In this document: positions 1-12,021 of the stretch, piece by piece
Layout of the letters: each line of letters begins with the position of its first letter
Numbering within the stretch: position 1 is the first letter of the stretch
From: Solirubrobacterales bacterium
GTDB lineage: Bacteria > Actinomycetota > Thermoleophilia > Solirubrobacterales > Solirubrobacteraceae
Reading direction: 5' to 3'
Assembly: GCA_003133565.1 (NCBI GenBank)
Contig: PKYB01000070.1
Coordinates: forward strand, 1-45,267
Length of the DNA stretch: 45,267 nucleotides
The notes under the pieces: generated by a model
The model's input: only the letters and a program-made list of their open reading frames with translations
Database searches by the model: none
What the model was told of the DNA's origin: nothing
Translations under genes and position numbers: made by a program

Positions 1-231
1 GTGAAGGCGCGCGTACTCGTACGCCCCAAAGAGGGCATCCTCGACCCCCAAGGTGCCGCCGTCGAGCGCGCTCTGGGGGCGCTCGGCTTCGCCGGCGTGA
101 GCCATGTGCGGATCGGCCGTCTGATCGAGCTCGAGGTCGCCGACCCCGCCGCGCTTGCGCAGATGTGCGAGCGCCTGCTCGCAAACCCGCTCATCGAGGA
201 CTACGAAGTGCTCCTCGACGGCGCGTCGTGA
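1..231 (+). CDS. purS: Phosphoribosylformylglycinamidine synthase, PurS subunit
   Basis: PurS is the small scaffold subunit of the three-part FGAM synthase (PurSQL), which makes FGAM in step 4 of de novo purine synthesis. The 76-residue product has the family pattern: a first strand KARVLVRPKEG, the ILDPQG motif near residues 13-18, then the LGF..V..VRIGR..ELEV stretch. The length is normal for PurS (about 80). The GTG at base 1 gives a complete-looking N-terminus, but upstream sequence is not visible, so a slightly earlier start cannot be excluded. The stop overlaps the purQ start by 4 bases (GTGA), which suggests translational coupling. Confidence 0.93.
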   Translation: MKARVLVRPKEGILDPQGAAVERALGALGFAGVSHVRIGRLIELEVADPAALAQMCERLLANPLIEDYEVLLDGAS

Positions 232-911
232 AATTCGGCGTCGTCGTCTTCCCCGGCAGCTGTGACGACGTCGACGCGCAGCTCGCCTGCGCCCGCGTCG
301 CCGACACCGTCGCGCTCTGGCACGCCGACCACGACCTCCAGGGCGTCGACGCGGTCGTGATCCCGGGCGGCTTCTCCTACGGCGACTACCTGCGCGCCGG
401 GGCGATCGCGCGCTTCGCCCCGATCATGACGGAGGTCATCGACTTCGCCGCCGCCGGCGGCTACGTGATGGGGATCTGCAACGGCTTCCAGGTCTGCTGC
501 GAGGCGGGGCTCCTGCCGGGCGCGCTGCTGACGAACTCGAGCCTGCGCTTCGTCTTCCGCCAGGTTTCACTGGACGTCGTCAATCCCGAGACCGCGTTCA
601 CCCGCGCCCTGCCGACGGGCGCGTCGCTGTCGATCCCGGTCAAGCACACGACCGGGCGCTACTACGCGCCGCCCGCCGAGCTCGATCGCCTGGAGGCGGC
701 GGGGCAGGTCGTCCTGCGCTACGGCGCCGGCGAGAACCCCAACGGCGCGCTGCGCGACATCGCCGGTGTGATCAACGAGCAGGGCAACGTCTTCGGCCTG
801 ATGCCCCACCCCGAGCACGCGGTCGATCGGCTGCGCGGCTCGGCCGACGGTCTTGGCCTATTCGCGTCGCTGCGCGATTCGGTTTCGAGTCTTGTTGGGG
901 GCGGTCGGTGA
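228..911 (+). CDS. purQ: FGAM synthase glutaminase subunit PurQ
   Basis: PurQ is the class I glutamine amidotransferase subunit that hydrolyses glutamine and passes ammonia to PurL. I start it at the GTG at 228, which overlaps the purS stop, and not at an upstream in-frame codon inside purS; this yields [14 protein letters not shown], the normal PurQ N-terminus, and 227 residues. The nucleophile is Cys84 in [11 protein letters not shown], and the His/Glu of the triad lie in MPHPEH (about 194 and 196). The [11 protein letters not shown] motif at about 47-57 is also present. It overlaps purL by 4 bases. Confidence 0.96.
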   Translation: MKFGVVVFPGSCDDVDAQLACARVADTVALWHADHDLQGVDAVVIPGGFSYGDYLRAGAIARFAPIMTEVIDFAAAGGYVMGICNGFQVCCEAGLLPGALLTNSSLRFVFRQVSLDVVNPETAFTRALPTGASLSIPVKHTTGRYYAPPAELDRLEAAGQVVLRYGAGENPNGALRDIAGVINEQGNVFGLMPHPEHAVDRLRGSADGLGLFASLRDSVSSLVGGGR

Positions 912-3091
912 GCGTCGTGGGCGCCTACGGACTGCAGCGAGCGCTCGAGTTGGGGCTGACGCGCTCCGAGTACGAGTTGATCGTCGATCGCCTCGAGCGC
1001 GAGCCGGGCACAGTCGAGCTGGCGATGTTCTCGCTGCTGTGGTCCGAGCACTGCTCCTACAAGCATTCGAAGCTCTTGCTGCGAACGCTCCCGAGCGAGG
1101 GGCGCTACCTCGTGATGGGGCCGGGGGAGAACGCCGGCGCGGTCGACGTCGGCGACGGCTGGGCGCTGGCCTTCAAGGTCGAGTCCCACAACCACCCGAG
1201 CGCGGTCGAGCCCTTTCAGGGAGCGGCGACCGGCGTCGGCGGAATCCTGCGCGACATCTTCGCCGTCGGGGCGCGGCCGATCGCCGTGCTCGACTCGCTG
1301 CGCTTCGGCGAGCCGGAGAGCGAGCGCACGCGCTACCTGCTCGACCGCGCCGTCGGCGGCATCGGCCACTACGGCAACTCGATCGGCGTGCCGACGGTTG
1401 GCGGCGAGGTCTACTTCGAAGGCCCTTATGAGCAGAACTGCCTGATCAACGCGATGTGCCTCGGGCTCGTCCGCCACGAGGCGCTGATCCGCTCGGCGGC
1501 GGCGGGCGCCGGCAACCTGCTCGTCCTTTTCGGCGCGGCGACCGGCCGCGACGGGATCGGCGGCGCCTCGGTGCTCGCCTCGGCCGAGCTCGGCGAAGGC
1601 GACGCGGCCAAGCGGCCGAGCGTCCAGATCGGTGATCCGTTCGCCGAGAAGAAGCTGATGGAGTGCTCGCTCGAGCTGCTCGAGCGCGACCTGCTCGTCG
1701 CGCTCCAGGACCTCGGCGCCGCCGGCCTGACCTCGGCGGCGGTCGAGATGGCGAGCAAGGGCGGCGTCGGCATCGACCTCGACGTCTCGCGCGTCCCGCT
1801 GCGCGAAGAGGACATGGAGCCGTTCGAGATCATGGCCTCGGAGTCCCAGGAAAGGATGCTCGCGGTGATCGAGCCGTCCCGGCTCGATCAATTCCTCGCA
1901 GTCTGCCTCCACTGGGAGGTCGGCGCCGCGGTCATTGGCGAAGTCACCGACAGCGGCCGCTGCCGCATCTTCGACGCCGAGGAGACAGTCGGCGACGTCC
2001 CGCTGTCCGTCCTCGTCGACGCCTGCCCGCTCTATGAGCTCTCACCGGAGCTTCCCGCGCACCAGATCTATCCGCCGCCGGAGCGGACGCTGCACGCCGA
2101 TGATCCCGCGGATGTGCTGCTCGCACTGCTCGCCTCGCCCAACATCGCCGATCGAATGCCGCTGTTTGAGCAGTACGACCCCGTCGTGCAGTCGCGGACG
2201 GTCCGCCGGCCCGGCCAGGCCGACGCGGCGGTGCTCGAACTGCCGCAGGGCAGCGCCATCGCGGTGGCGATCGACGCCAACGGACGCCGCGTCGCCGCCG
2301 ACCCCTATCGCGGAACGATCGAGACGGTGCTCGAGTGCGTCTCGAACCTCGCCTGCGTCGGCGCCGAGCCGCTCGGGCTGACCAACTGCCTCAACTTCGG
2401 CAATCCCGAGAAGCCGCACATCGCCTGGCAGCTGACCGAGTCGATCCGCGCGCTGGGCGACGCCTGCCGCGCGCTCGAGATCCCGGTCGTCGGCGGCAAC
2501 GTCTCGCTCTACAACGAAGGCCCCGACGGCCCGATCTACCCGACGCCGGTCGTCGGCATCGTCGGCGCGCTCAGCGATCCGGCGCGCGCGGGCCGGCTCG
2601 GCTTCGCCGGCGAAGGGGACGCGATCGCGCTCGTCGGCCCGTTCGCGCCGGCGATCGCGGCCTCCGAGCTAGCAAAGCTCCGCGGCCAGGCGCTCCCGAG
2701 CGCACTCCCCGAGATCGACATCGCGGCCGTGACCGCGACCCAGCGCACGATCCGCGACGCGGTCCGCGCCGGCACGCTCCACAGCGCGCACGACATCGCC
2801 GAAGGCGGCCTCGCCACGGCGCTCGCCGAGTGCTGCCTCGCCGGCGCCGTGGGTGCCGAGATCGAGCTCGAAGAGTGGAGCGAAGCCGTCCTCTTCGGTG
2901 AGACGCCAGGCTGCTTCATCGTCTCCGGCGCCCCCTCAGCACTACGCCAACTCGACCCGCACACACCGCACCAGATCATCGGCACCGTCGGCGGCACGCG
3001 CCTTGCGATCGGCGCCGGGGAGACCAGCATCGACATCCCAGTCGAGCGTTTGCGCCAAGCCAACGGCTCGCTCGCCGGCCTGTTTGCCTGA
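908..3091 (+). CDS. purL: FGAM synthase large subunit PurL (small-form, PurSQL type)
   Basis: PurL is the ATP-dependent synthetase subunit that converts FGAR plus ammonia to FGAM. At 727 residues it matches the small PurL used with separate PurS and PurQ, not the 1300-residue fused form. Visible motifs are the [11 protein letters not shown] segment near residue 40, the glycine-rich MGPGENAG loop, the VESHNHPSA motif (about 92-100), [10 protein letters not shown] in the first half, and [10 protein letters not shown] plus GGNVSLYNE in the second AIRS-like half. The start is a GTG that overlaps the purQ stop. All motifs look intact. The gene ends before a convergent aminotransferase, with a hairpin between them. 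Confidence 0.97.
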   Translation: MSVVGAYGLQRALELGLTRSEYELIVDRLEREPGTVELAMFSLLWSEHCSYKHSKLLLRTLPSEGRYLVMGPGENAGAVDVGDGWALAFKVESHNHPSAVEPFQGAATGVGGILRDIFAVGARPIAVLDSLRFGEPESERTRYLLDRAVGGIGHYGNSIGVPTVGGEVYFEGPYEQNCLINAMCLGLVRHEALIRSAAAGAGNLLVLFGAATGRDGIGGASVLASAELGEGDAAKRPSVQIGDPFAEKKLMECSLELLERDLLVALQDLGAAGLTSAAVEMASKGGVGIDLDVSRVPLREEDMEPFEIMASESQERMLAVIEPSRLDQFLAVCLHWEVGAAVIGEVTDSGRCRIFDAEETVGDVPLSVLVDACPLYELSPELPAHQIYPPPERTLHADDPADVLLALLASPNIADRMPLFEQYDPVVQSRTVRRPGQADAAVLELPQGSAIAVAIDANGRRVAADPYRGTIETVLECVSNLACVGAEPLGLTNCLNFGNPEKPHIAWQLTESIRALGDACRALEIPVVGGNVSLYNEGPDGPIYPTPVVGIVGALSDPARAGRLGFAGEGDAIALVGPFAPAIAASELAKLRGQALPSALPEIDIAAVTATQRTIRDAVRAGTLHSAHDIAEGGLATALAECCLAGAVGAEIELEEWSEAVLFGETPGCFIVSGAPSALRQLDPHTPHQIIGTVGGTRLAIGAGETSIDIPVERLRQANGSLAGLFA

Positions 3092-3160
3092 CCCGTCGCA
3101 GTGCCCGCCGCGGCGGTCCGGCCCCTGCGGCCCATGAACCGCTTTCGAGAGCCGCGATCG

Positions 3161-3197
3161 GGAGCTGAGGCTCCGGCGCCGCGAGGCGCTCAGCTCC
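3161..3197. terminator. Convergent-gene hairpin, likely bidirectional terminator
   Basis: A perfect 9-base inverted repeat, GGAGCTGAG (3161-3169) and CTCAGCTCC (3189-3197), encloses a 19-base loop. It lies between the ends of purL and the aminotransferase, which are transcribed towards each other. There is no U-tract, so it would be a non-classical terminator, as is common in high-GC actinobacteria. Confidence 0.5.
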
Positions 3198-3199
3198 AA

Positions 3200-4345
3200 C
3201 TAGGTTCCACCGGACGCCCACGCGAGCAGCCGCTCGATCGCTTCGGCGAGCACCGCGTCGCGCTTGCAGAAGGCGAAGCGGACGAGCGAGCGCGTCGCGC
3301 CGGCCGGGTCGGCGGCGAAAGCGGAGGTCGGAATCGCGGCGACGCCCGCCTCGTGCGGCAGGCGGGCGCACAGCGCGGCGGCGTCCTCCTCGCCGAGCGG
3401 GCTCACATCGGCGTTGAGGAAGTAGGTACCGGCTGAGGCGAAGACTTCGAAGCCGGCGCTACGCAGGCCCGCCGCGAGACGGTCGCGCTTGTCGCGCAGT
3501 GCGCTCGCGAGCTCGCCGGCGACGCTGTCGGGAAAGCGGAGCGCGGCGGCGCTCGCGTGCTGGAGCGGCGTCCCGCCGGCGAAGCTGAGGTACTGCTTGA
3601 CCGCTCGCACACGCGTGATCAACTCGGCCGGCCCGCAAGCCCAGCCGATCTTCCAGCCGGTCACGGAGTGCGTCTTGCCGATCCCAGAGACGGTGATCGT
3701 GCGTTCCGCCATCCCTGGCAGCGTCGCCAACGGGATGTGCTCGCCCTCGTAGATGAGGTGCTCGTAGACCTCGTCGGTCAGCGCGATCAGGTCGTGCTTG
3801 CGGCAGGCCGCGGCGAGCAGCTCGAGCTCTGCGCGGTCGAGCACACGGCCGGTCGGGTTGTGCGGCGAGTTGACGATGATGAGCCGGGTGCGCGGCGTGA
3901 TCGCAGCGTCCAGCGCGGCCGCCTCGAGCCGCCACTCGGGCGGCTCGAGCACGATCGGCACCGCGCGCCCTCCGGCCAGTGCGACGCCGGCGCCGTAGGA
4001 GTCATAGCTCGGGTCGAGCATCGCGACTTCGTCGCCGCGCTCTACCAGCGCCAGTAGCGCCGCCGCGAGCGCCTCGGTCGCACCAAAGGTCACCTGGATC
4101 TCGCTCGAGGGATCGAAGCGCAGGCCGTAGCGGCGCTCCTGGTGGGCAGCGATCGCCTCGAGCAGCGCGCCGACGCCGGCGAGCGGCGCGTACTGGTTTT
4201 GGCCGCCCCGAAGCGCAGCGGCCGCGGCGTCGAGCAGCGCCGGCGGGCCGTCGAAGTCGGGAAAGCCCTGGCCGAGGTTGATCGCGCCGGTCGCCTCGGC
4301 GAGCGCCGTCATCGTCGTGAAGATCGTCGTCGGACCGCTGGTCAC
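3200..4345 (-). CDS. PLP-dependent class I/II aminotransferase
   Basis: A fold-type I aminotransferase that moves an amino group between an amino acid and a 2-oxo acid. The 381 residues show the N-terminal INLGQGFPDFDGP substrate segment (22-34), NSPHNPTG with the PLP-contacting Asn (159-166), DEVYEHLIYE (Asp191, Tyr194) and the PLP-lysine motif SGIGKTHSVTGWKIGW with Lys224. The GQGFPDF start resembles kynurenine/methionine aminotransferases and the enzymes annotated as DapC in actinobacteria, so the substrate stays open. The start is GTG at 4345; a CATTAT box lies five bases upstream and suggests a leaderless mRNA. It is transcribed divergently from purF. Confidence 0.93.
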   Translation of the reverse strand: MTSGPTTIFTTMTALAEATGAINLGQGFPDFDGPPALLDAAAAALRGGQNQYAPLAGVGALLEAIAAHQERRYGLRFDPSSEIQVTFGATEALAAALLALVERGDEVAMLDPSYDSYGAGVALAGGRAVPIVLEPPEWRLEAAALDAAITPRTRLIIVNSPHNPTGRVLDRAELELLAAACRKHDLIALTDEVYEHLIYEGEHIPLATLPGMAERTITVSGIGKTHSVTGWKIGWACGPAELITRVRAVKQYLSFAGGTPLQHASAAALRFPDSVAGELASALRDKRDRLAAGLRSAGFEVFASAGTYFLNADVSPLGEEDAAALCARLPHEAGVAAIPTSAFAADPAGATRSLVRFAFCKRDAVLAEAIERLLAWASGGT

Positions 4346-4373
4346 CGCCGATAATGATCGCGGACCGCGCTGG

Positions 4374-4420
4374 TAGGCTGTTAGCTGTCCGCGACGGTAA
4401 GACCGCTACCGGTCGCGGAC
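4374..4420 (+). promoter_or_regulatory. Putative purF promoter -10 box and 5' UTR hairpin
   Basis: TAGGCT at 4374-4379 could be a -10 box. Eight bases further on, a stem forms between GTCCGCGAC plus GGTA (4387-4399) and TACCGGTCGCGGAC (4407-4420), with a single bulged base and a 7-base loop. The 3' arm ends seven bases before the purF ATG, so the hairpin fills nearly the whole leader and would cover the ribosome site. No clear -35 is seen. A role in control of purF expression is inference. Confidence 0.45.
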
Positions 4421-4427
4421 CCCTCAG

Positions 4428-5930
4428 ATGCTTCCATCGTCCATCAGCCTTGATGCGCGCGAAGGACCGCGCGATGAGTGTGGCGTGTTCGGGGTCTATG
4501 CCCCCGGGCACGAGGTGTCGAACCTGGCTTTCTTCGGCCTCTCGGCGCTGCAGCACCGCGGCCAGGAGTCGGCGGGGATTGCGGCGGCCGACCGTGGCCG
4601 GCACATCATGACCCGCCGCGACCTCGGGCTCGTCAACCAGGCGCTGACCGCCAACGACATCATCTCGCTCGGTGGCGAGCTCGCGATCGGGCACGTGCGC
4701 TACTCGACGACCGGCTCGAACGCCTGGGAGAACTCGCAGCCGGTGCAGCGTGCGGCCGGCAGCGGCGGCAACCGCCGCGAGCTCGCGCTCGCCCACAACG
4801 GCAACCTGATCAACGCCGTCGAGCTGCACGCGGCGCTCCGCGCCCGGGGCGTCAGCTTCGCCTCGACATCGGACTCGGAGATCATCGCCGCGCTGATCGC
4901 GACCGACCCGGCCGAGCGGATCGAGGACGCCGTCGCGACCGTGATGCCCCAGCTGCAGGGCGCCTTCTCGACGGTGCTGATGAGCAAGGACCGCGTGCTC
5001 GCGATGCGCGACCCGCTCGGGCTGCGCCCGCTCGCGATCGGCATGCTCGCGCCGCTCGACGAGCACACTCCGGCGCGCTACTGCTTCGCCAGCGAGACCT
5101 GCGCGCTTGACATCATCGGCGCCGAGCATCTCCGCGACGTCCGCCCGGGCGAGGTCGTTTCGCTCGGCGAGGACGGGCTCACCTCGATCCAGGTCATCGA
5201 GCCCGAGCGCGAGGCCTTCTGCGTCTTCGAGTACATCTACTTTGCGCGGCCGGACTCGCGCTTTGAGGGCACCGCGCTGCAGGTCGTGCGCGGGCGGATG
5301 GGCGAGATTCTCGCCCGCGAGTCACCGGTCGCGGCCGACCTCGTGATCCCTGTGCCCGACTCCGGCAACGCGGCGGCCCGCGGCTTCGCGCGCGCCAGCG
5401 GCCTGCCTCAGGACGACGGCTTCGTCAAGAACCGCTACATCCAGCGGACCTTCATCCAGCCCGGCCAGGAGCTCCGCAAGCACGGGCTGCGGATCAAGTT
5501 CAACCCGCTGCCCGAGGTCGTCTCGGGCAAGCGCCTGGTCGTCGTCGACGACTCGATCGTGCGCGGCAACACGACCGCTCAGATCGTGCGGATGCTGCGT
5601 GACGCGGGCGCCGCCGAGGTCCACCTGCGGATCTCGGCGCCGCCGATCAAGCACCCCTGCCACTACGGCATCGACATGTCCACGCGCGAGGAGATGATCG
5701 CCCACGCGCGGACCGTGCCGGAGATCGCCGCGCGGCTCGGCGCCGATTCGCTCGCCTACCTCTCACTCGACGGCGTCTATGAGGCGATCGGTGCGCCGCG
5801 CGAGCGCCACTGCGACGCCTGCTTCAGCGGCGACTACCCGCTCGCCGGGAGCGAGGACGCGAGCGGCAAGTACGCGCTCGAGCTGCCGCTGGCAGCGGGC
5901 GGCCGCATCCCCGCCGCGGTCGCCGACTGA
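4428..5930 (+). CDS. purF: Amidophosphoribosyltransferase PurF
   Basis: PurF makes phosphoribosylamine from PRPP and glutamine, the first committed purine step. The 500-residue product begins with a short propeptide; the Ntn-type nucleophile would be Cys18 in DECGVFGVY, exposed by cleavage as in the Bacillus enzyme. The glutaminase domain is followed by a phosphoribosyltransferase domain with the PRPP loop VVVDDSIVRGNT. Cys265, Cys411, Cys462 and Cys465 match the four ligands of the Bacillus-type [4Fe-4S] cluster in order and approximate spacing. purM, which often follows purF, is absent here; recQ follows after 41 bases. Confidence 0.97.
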   Translation: MLPSSISLDAREGPRDECGVFGVYAPGHEVSNLAFFGLSALQHRGQESAGIAAADRGRHIMTRRDLGLVNQALTANDIISLGGELAIGHVRYSTTGSNAWENSQPVQRAAGSGGNRRELALAHNGNLINAVELHAALRARGVSFASTSDSEIIAALIATDPAERIEDAVATVMPQLQGAFSTVLMSKDRVLAMRDPLGLRPLAIGMLAPLDEHTPARYCFASETCALDIIGAEHLRDVRPGEVVSLGEDGLTSIQVIEPEREAFCVFEYIYFARPDSRFEGTALQVVRGRMGEILARESPVAADLVIPVPDSGNAAARGFARASGLPQDDGFVKNRYIQRTFIQPGQELRKHGLRIKFNPLPEVVSGKRLVVVDDSIVRGNTTAQIVRMLRDAGAAEVHLRISAPPIKHPCHYGIDMSTREEMIAHARTVPEIAARLGADSLAYLSLDGVYEAIGAPRERHCDACFSGDYPLAGSEDASGKYALELPLAAGGRIPAAVAD

Positions 5931-5971
5931 GCGTCGAGTGCCAACCGGGGGCGCCGTTAGCCTCCCCGGCG

Positions 5972-7586
<1,615 letters not shown>

Positions 7587-7588
<2 letters not shown>

Positions 7589-7607
7589 CGCTGGCCGCGG
7601 CCGCGCT
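7587..7607 (+). terminator. Hairpin at the end of recQ
   Basis: AGCGC and GCGCT arms flank the self-complementary GGCCGCGGCC, giving about nine GC-rich pairs with one bulged T. It overlaps the recQ stop codon and comes just before the probable purH promoter box at 7611. There is no U-tract. Confidence 0.4.
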
Positions 7608-7610
7608 CGA

Positions 7611-7616
7611 TATCCT
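7611..7616 (+). promoter_or_regulatory. Putative purH -10 box
   Basis: TATCCT lies directly after the recQ hairpin. Six bases further is ATC GCG GCC, in frame with purH and open through to the GTG at 7686. This is the same spacing as the leaderless-type boxes before recQ and the gene at 13580, so transcription may start at about 7623. No -35 consensus is obvious. Confidence 0.35.
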
Positions 7617-7685
7617 CGGGGCATCGCGGCCAACTCGAACAGCGCAGTAGACATTGACGGCGCCGGCGCTGTCGCCCCGGGTGCT

Positions 7686-9266
<1,581 letters not shown>

Positions 9267-9287
9267 GCTCCGCGCTCCGCGCGGCAC

Positions 9288-9342
9288 TTGACAGGAAAAG
9301 CTTAGGCGCCTATGCTTCGGTGCCTAATCTTTAGGTGCCTGA
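9288..9342 (+). promoter_or_regulatory. Promoter and probable MarR operators of the exporter operon
   Basis: A near-ideal promoter is visible: TTGACA at 9288-9293, a 17-base spacer, and TATGCT at 9311-9316. The palindrome TAGGCGCCTA (9303-9312) sits in the spacer and touches the -10. Two related elements follow: GGTGCCTAA at 9319-9327 and TTAGGTGCCT at 9331-9340. Such repeated dyads over the -10 and start region are where a MarR repressor would bind. The ribosome site GGAG at 9350-9353 lies seven bases before the ATG. Confidence 0.65.
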
Positions 9343-9360
9343 TGGAAATGGAGCACGCGC

Positions 9361-10869
9361 ATGCCGCCGAAGTCCGCTGAACAACTCGAGCGCATCGATC
9401 CCTGGGTCTGGCGCGTCGCCATCGTTGTCGTCCTCGGGTCGGTCATGTCGATCCTCGACACGACGATCGTCAACGTCGCGCTGCAGACACTCCACAAGGA
9501 CCTCCACAGCCCGCTCGTCGACATCCAATGGGTGATCACCGGCTACCTGCTCGCGCTCGCCGTGGTGATCCCGATCAGCGGCTGGGCTTCGCGCCGCTTC
9601 GGCGCCAAGAACATCTACCTGATGTCGATCGTCCTCTTCACCGCCGGGTCGGCGCTGTGCGGGCTCGCGACATCCGCCGACGAGCTGATCCTCTTCCGTG
9701 TCCTCCAGGGCGTCGGCGGCGGCATGATCATGCCGGTTGGCCAGATGATCCTCGCCGACGCCGCCGGCCCCAAGCGCATGGGCCGAGTGCTCGCCGCGAC
9801 CGGGGTGCCGACGCTGCTCGGCCCGATCCTCGGCCCGACAATCGGCGGTCTGCTGATCGACACCGCGAGCTGGCGCTGGATCTTCTACGTAAACGTCCCG
9901 ATCGGGGTCATCGCCACCGTCCTTGCCGTGCGGATGCTGCCGGCGCCCAACCGCGACGCCAAGGTGCCTTCGCTCGACGTCACCGGTCTGCTGATGCTGG
10001 CGGTCGGCCTGCCGGCGCTCACTTACGGGCTCGCCGAGATCGGCGCCACGGCCGGCTTCTCCTCGCCAAAGGTGATCGTCTCGATCGTCGTCGGCGTCGT
10101 GCTGATCGCGGCCTTCATCTGGCACGCACTGCGCGTGCCGGCGCCCCTGCTCGATCTCAGCCTGTTCAAGCGCAACACCTACGCCTCAGCCGCGGCGGCG
10201 ATGTTCTTCCTCGGCGCGGCGCTGTTCGGCGTGATGATCCTGTTGCCGCTGTATTTCCAGAACGTCCGCGGCGAGAGCGTGCTCGATACCGGGCTGCTGC
10301 TCGCGCCCCAGGGAGTCGGCATGGCGATCGTGATGCCGGTCGTCGGGCGGATGGCCGACCGCATCGGCGGTGGGCCGCTGACGATCTTCGGCGTCATCGT
10401 CGCCTCGCTCGCCGGGATCCCCTTCGGGCTGATCGGCGCCCACACCTCGATGGTCGCGCTCGGCTTTGAGCAGACGGTGCGCGGGGTTGGCATCGGTTTC
10501 GCCTTCATGCCGGCCTTCATCGCCGCGTTTGCCGCGCTCGAGCGCAGCGAGCTACCCGACGCCGCGCCCCAGCTCACCGTGTTGATGCGGGTGGGCGGCT
10601 CGATCGGGACCGCCGTGCTCGCCGTCGTCCTGCAGCGCACGCTGGCGAGCGCTCACCGGCCGCTCACCCTGGCGGCGGCCGCCGGCGCGTACGGCACCGC
10701 GTTCTGGTGGGGTGTCGCGATCATCGCGGTGGCGGTCATTCCGTGCATAATTTTGCTGCGCGCCGAGCGGAAGGCGCGCCGCGTCGCCGCGGCGGCGTCG
10801 GCTGCAGAGTCGGATGCTGAGAGCCGCGGCGGATCGGGATCAAAGCCGCTCGCGGAGGCACTGGCATGA
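9361..10869 (+). CDS. MFS exporter, DHA2 (EmrB/QacA) family
   Basis: A 502-residue inner-membrane proton antiporter of the 14-helix drug efflux type. It shows the family opening DTTIVNVALQTLHKDL, the WVITGYLLALAVVIPISGW helix, the motif A-like loop GWASRRFGAKN, and motif C (LLGPILGPTIGGLLID) followed by SWRWIFYVNVPIG, typical of DHA2 members. The length and the hydrophobic segments fit 14 spans. The downstream MarR gene overlaps by four bases (ATGA), and the promoter holds dyads that the regulator may recognise. The likely job is export of a toxic or antibiotic compound that releases the repressor; the substrate is unknown. Confidence 0.94.
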   Translation: MPPKSAEQLERIDPWVWRVAIVVVLGSVMSILDTTIVNVALQTLHKDLHSPLVDIQWVITGYLLALAVVIPISGWASRRFGAKNIYLMSIVLFTAGSALCGLATSADELILFRVLQGVGGGMIMPVGQMILADAAGPKRMGRVLAATGVPTLLGPILGPTIGGLLIDTASWRWIFYVNVPIGVIATVLAVRMLPAPNRDAKVPSLDVTGLLMLAVGLPALTYGLAEIGATAGFSSPKVIVSIVVGVVLIAAFIWHALRVPAPLLDLSLFKRNTYASAAAAMFFLGAALFGVMILLPLYFQNVRGESVLDTGLLLAPQGVGMAIVMPVVGRMADRIGGGPLTIFGVIVASLAGIPFGLIGAHTSMVALGFEQTVRGVGIGFAFMPAFIAAFAALERSELPDAAPQLTVLMRVGGSIGTAVLAVVLQRTLASAHRPLTLAAAAGAYGTAFWWGVAIIAVAVIPCIILLRAERKARRVAAAASAAESDAESRGGSGSKPLAEALA

Positions 10870-11390
10870 GCTCCCCACCGCCGGCGGCAGCTCCCGCCCA
10901 GCGCGGCGCCAAGCCGAGCGGAGTCGAGCGTGCCGCCGCGCTTGATGTCTACGGGCAGGCGTTCAAAGGCGCGATGGGCGCGGTGCGACGCCTTCGCGGC
11001 CGCGACACCCACCGCTCCGAGGAGCTCAGCTACGCCCAGTACGGGCTGCTTTTCGGTCTTGCCGAGGGCGGCGGCGAGTTGTCCGCCAGCGAGCTCGCGG
11101 GCTGCGCCGACGTGGCGCCGGGAACGGCGACGCAGATGCTCGACGCTCTGGCAGCCCACGGGCTGATCGAGCGCACGCGTAGCGAACGCGACCGGCGGAT
11201 CGTCCTCGTCTCGCTGACCGCCCGTGGCAGCGAGCTCGTCACCACGCGCCGAGCCCGATACAAGGACCACTGGGACAGGGCGCTCGCGGGCTTCAGCGCC
11301 GAGGAGCTGCGGATCGCCGCCGCCGTGCTCGACTGCACGCACCAGGTCTTTGACGAGCTCGCGGACGACGCCGACCGCGCCAGCGCCTGA
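10866..11390 (+). CDS. MarR-family transcriptional regulator
   Basis: A 174-residue winged-helix regulator. The helix-turn-helix runs through LSASELAGCADVAPGTATQMLDAL (about 76-99), and the wing carries the family pattern RTRSERDRRIVLVSLTARG. The N-terminal tail of about 25 residues is low complexity and longer than usual. It is co-transcribed with the MFS exporter through a 4-base overlap, so autorepression through the operators near 9303-9340 and control of the exporter are the natural model. Effector unknown. Confidence 0.92.
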   Translation: MSSPPPAAAPAQRGAKPSGVERAAALDVYGQAFKGAMGAVRRLRGRDTHRSEELSYAQYGLLFGLAEGGGELSASELAGCADVAPGTATQMLDALAAHGLIERTRSERDRRIVLVSLTARGSELVTTRRARYKDHWDRALAGFSAEELRIAAAVLDCTHQVFDELADDADRASA

Positions 11391-11395
11391 CGCCA

Positions 11396-11408
11396 CCAGC
11401 CGGGCTGG
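11396..11408 (+). terminator. Small hairpin after the MFS-marR operon
   Basis: CCAGC and GCTGG arms flank CGG six bases after the marR stop, with a GCC/GGC extension partly pairing outside. It is short and has no U-tract, so this is only a candidate. Confidence 0.25.
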
Positions 11409-11480
11409 CCGGCGGCGTCGATTCGTGCGTTCGCGGTGCGCGATCCGCCGCCCAGTTGCGCGGCGCGCCAGAATGTATCG

Positions 11481-11858
11481 GTGCGGCACGACCGTCACTA
11501 CACGCTCGAGGAGGCGCGCGCCGAGCTGGGATGGGTGGCCGAGCGACTGGCCGAGATGCGCGACGCCCGTGCACGGCTGACCGACGAGGACGCTCGCCAC
11601 GCTCTCGCCGGCGGCTCGGCGGGTAACGGCGGTGGCGCGGTCGGCAAGCAGGTCGGCGAGGCGTTTCTCGAGCTGCAGGCCGCGGTCGTCGCATTCGACG
11701 AGCGCGGCATCCTGCTACGCGACCTCGATCGCGGTCTGATCGACTTCCCGACGATCCGCGACGGCCGTGAGGTCTATCTCTGCTGGATCGACGGCGAGGA
11801 CGATGTCGCCTACTGGCACGAGCTGGACGCCGGTTACGCCGGCCGCCAGGAGCTCTAG
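11481..11858 (+). CDS. DUF2203 family protein
   Basis: A 125-residue cytoplasmic protein that matches the DUF2203 pattern: an N-terminal YTLEEARAEL helix, a central helical stretch with a Gly-rich break (AGGSAGNGGGAVG), then FDERGILLRDLDRGLIDFPTIRDGREVYLCWIDGEDDVAYWHE in the C-terminal half. The function of the family is not known to me. I chose the GTG at 11481 because YTLEEA normally starts within about ten residues of the N-terminus; CAGAAT lies six bases upstream, which suggests a leaderless start. An in-frame GTG at 11436 would add an unlikely Pro/Cys-rich tail. Confidence 0.85.
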   Translation: MRHDRHYTLEEARAELGWVAERLAEMRDARARLTDEDARHALAGGSAGNGGGAVGKQVGEAFLELQAAVVAFDERGILLRDLDRGLIDFPTIRDGREVYLCWIDGEDDVAYWHELDAGYAGRQEL

Positions 11859-11859
11859 C

Positions 11860-12021
11860 TCAGCGGGCGCGCCGGCGCTCTTTGCGCGGCACCGGCGGAT
11901 TGAGCTCGCGCTCGGCCACGGTCATCTTGCGCACGCGCAGCGTACCGACCTTGATCTGTCGTGCCATCTCTTCGAGCTTGACCTTGCGCTGCTCGGCTGC
12001 GCGTTCAACGTTAGTGGCCAT
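11860..12021 (-). CDS. Small basic protein of unknown function (53 residues)
   Basis: An ATG at 12021 opens a 53-residue frame that ends one base beyond the DUF2203 stop. The product starts MATNVERAAEQRKV, has a charged amphipathic helix with heptad-like spacing up to about residue 25, then RVRKMTVAEREL, and ends in PRKERRRAR. Composition is strongly basic, so nucleic acid or ribosome binding is possible. A GGGAG lies 12 bases before the ATG. Codon use (GC-ending third positions) looks like a real gene. I do not recognise a family. It is convergent with DUF2203 and lies downstream of the helicase on the same strand. Confidence 0.6.
   Translation of the reverse strand: MATNVERAAEQRKVKLEEMARQIKVGTLRVRKMTVAERELNPPVPRKERRRAR

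Noticed and set aside
719-1912. 397-codon minus frame opposite purQ/purL
   Set aside because: Arg/Ala/Asp-rich shadow of the purine genes; purL motifs on the plus strand are complete.
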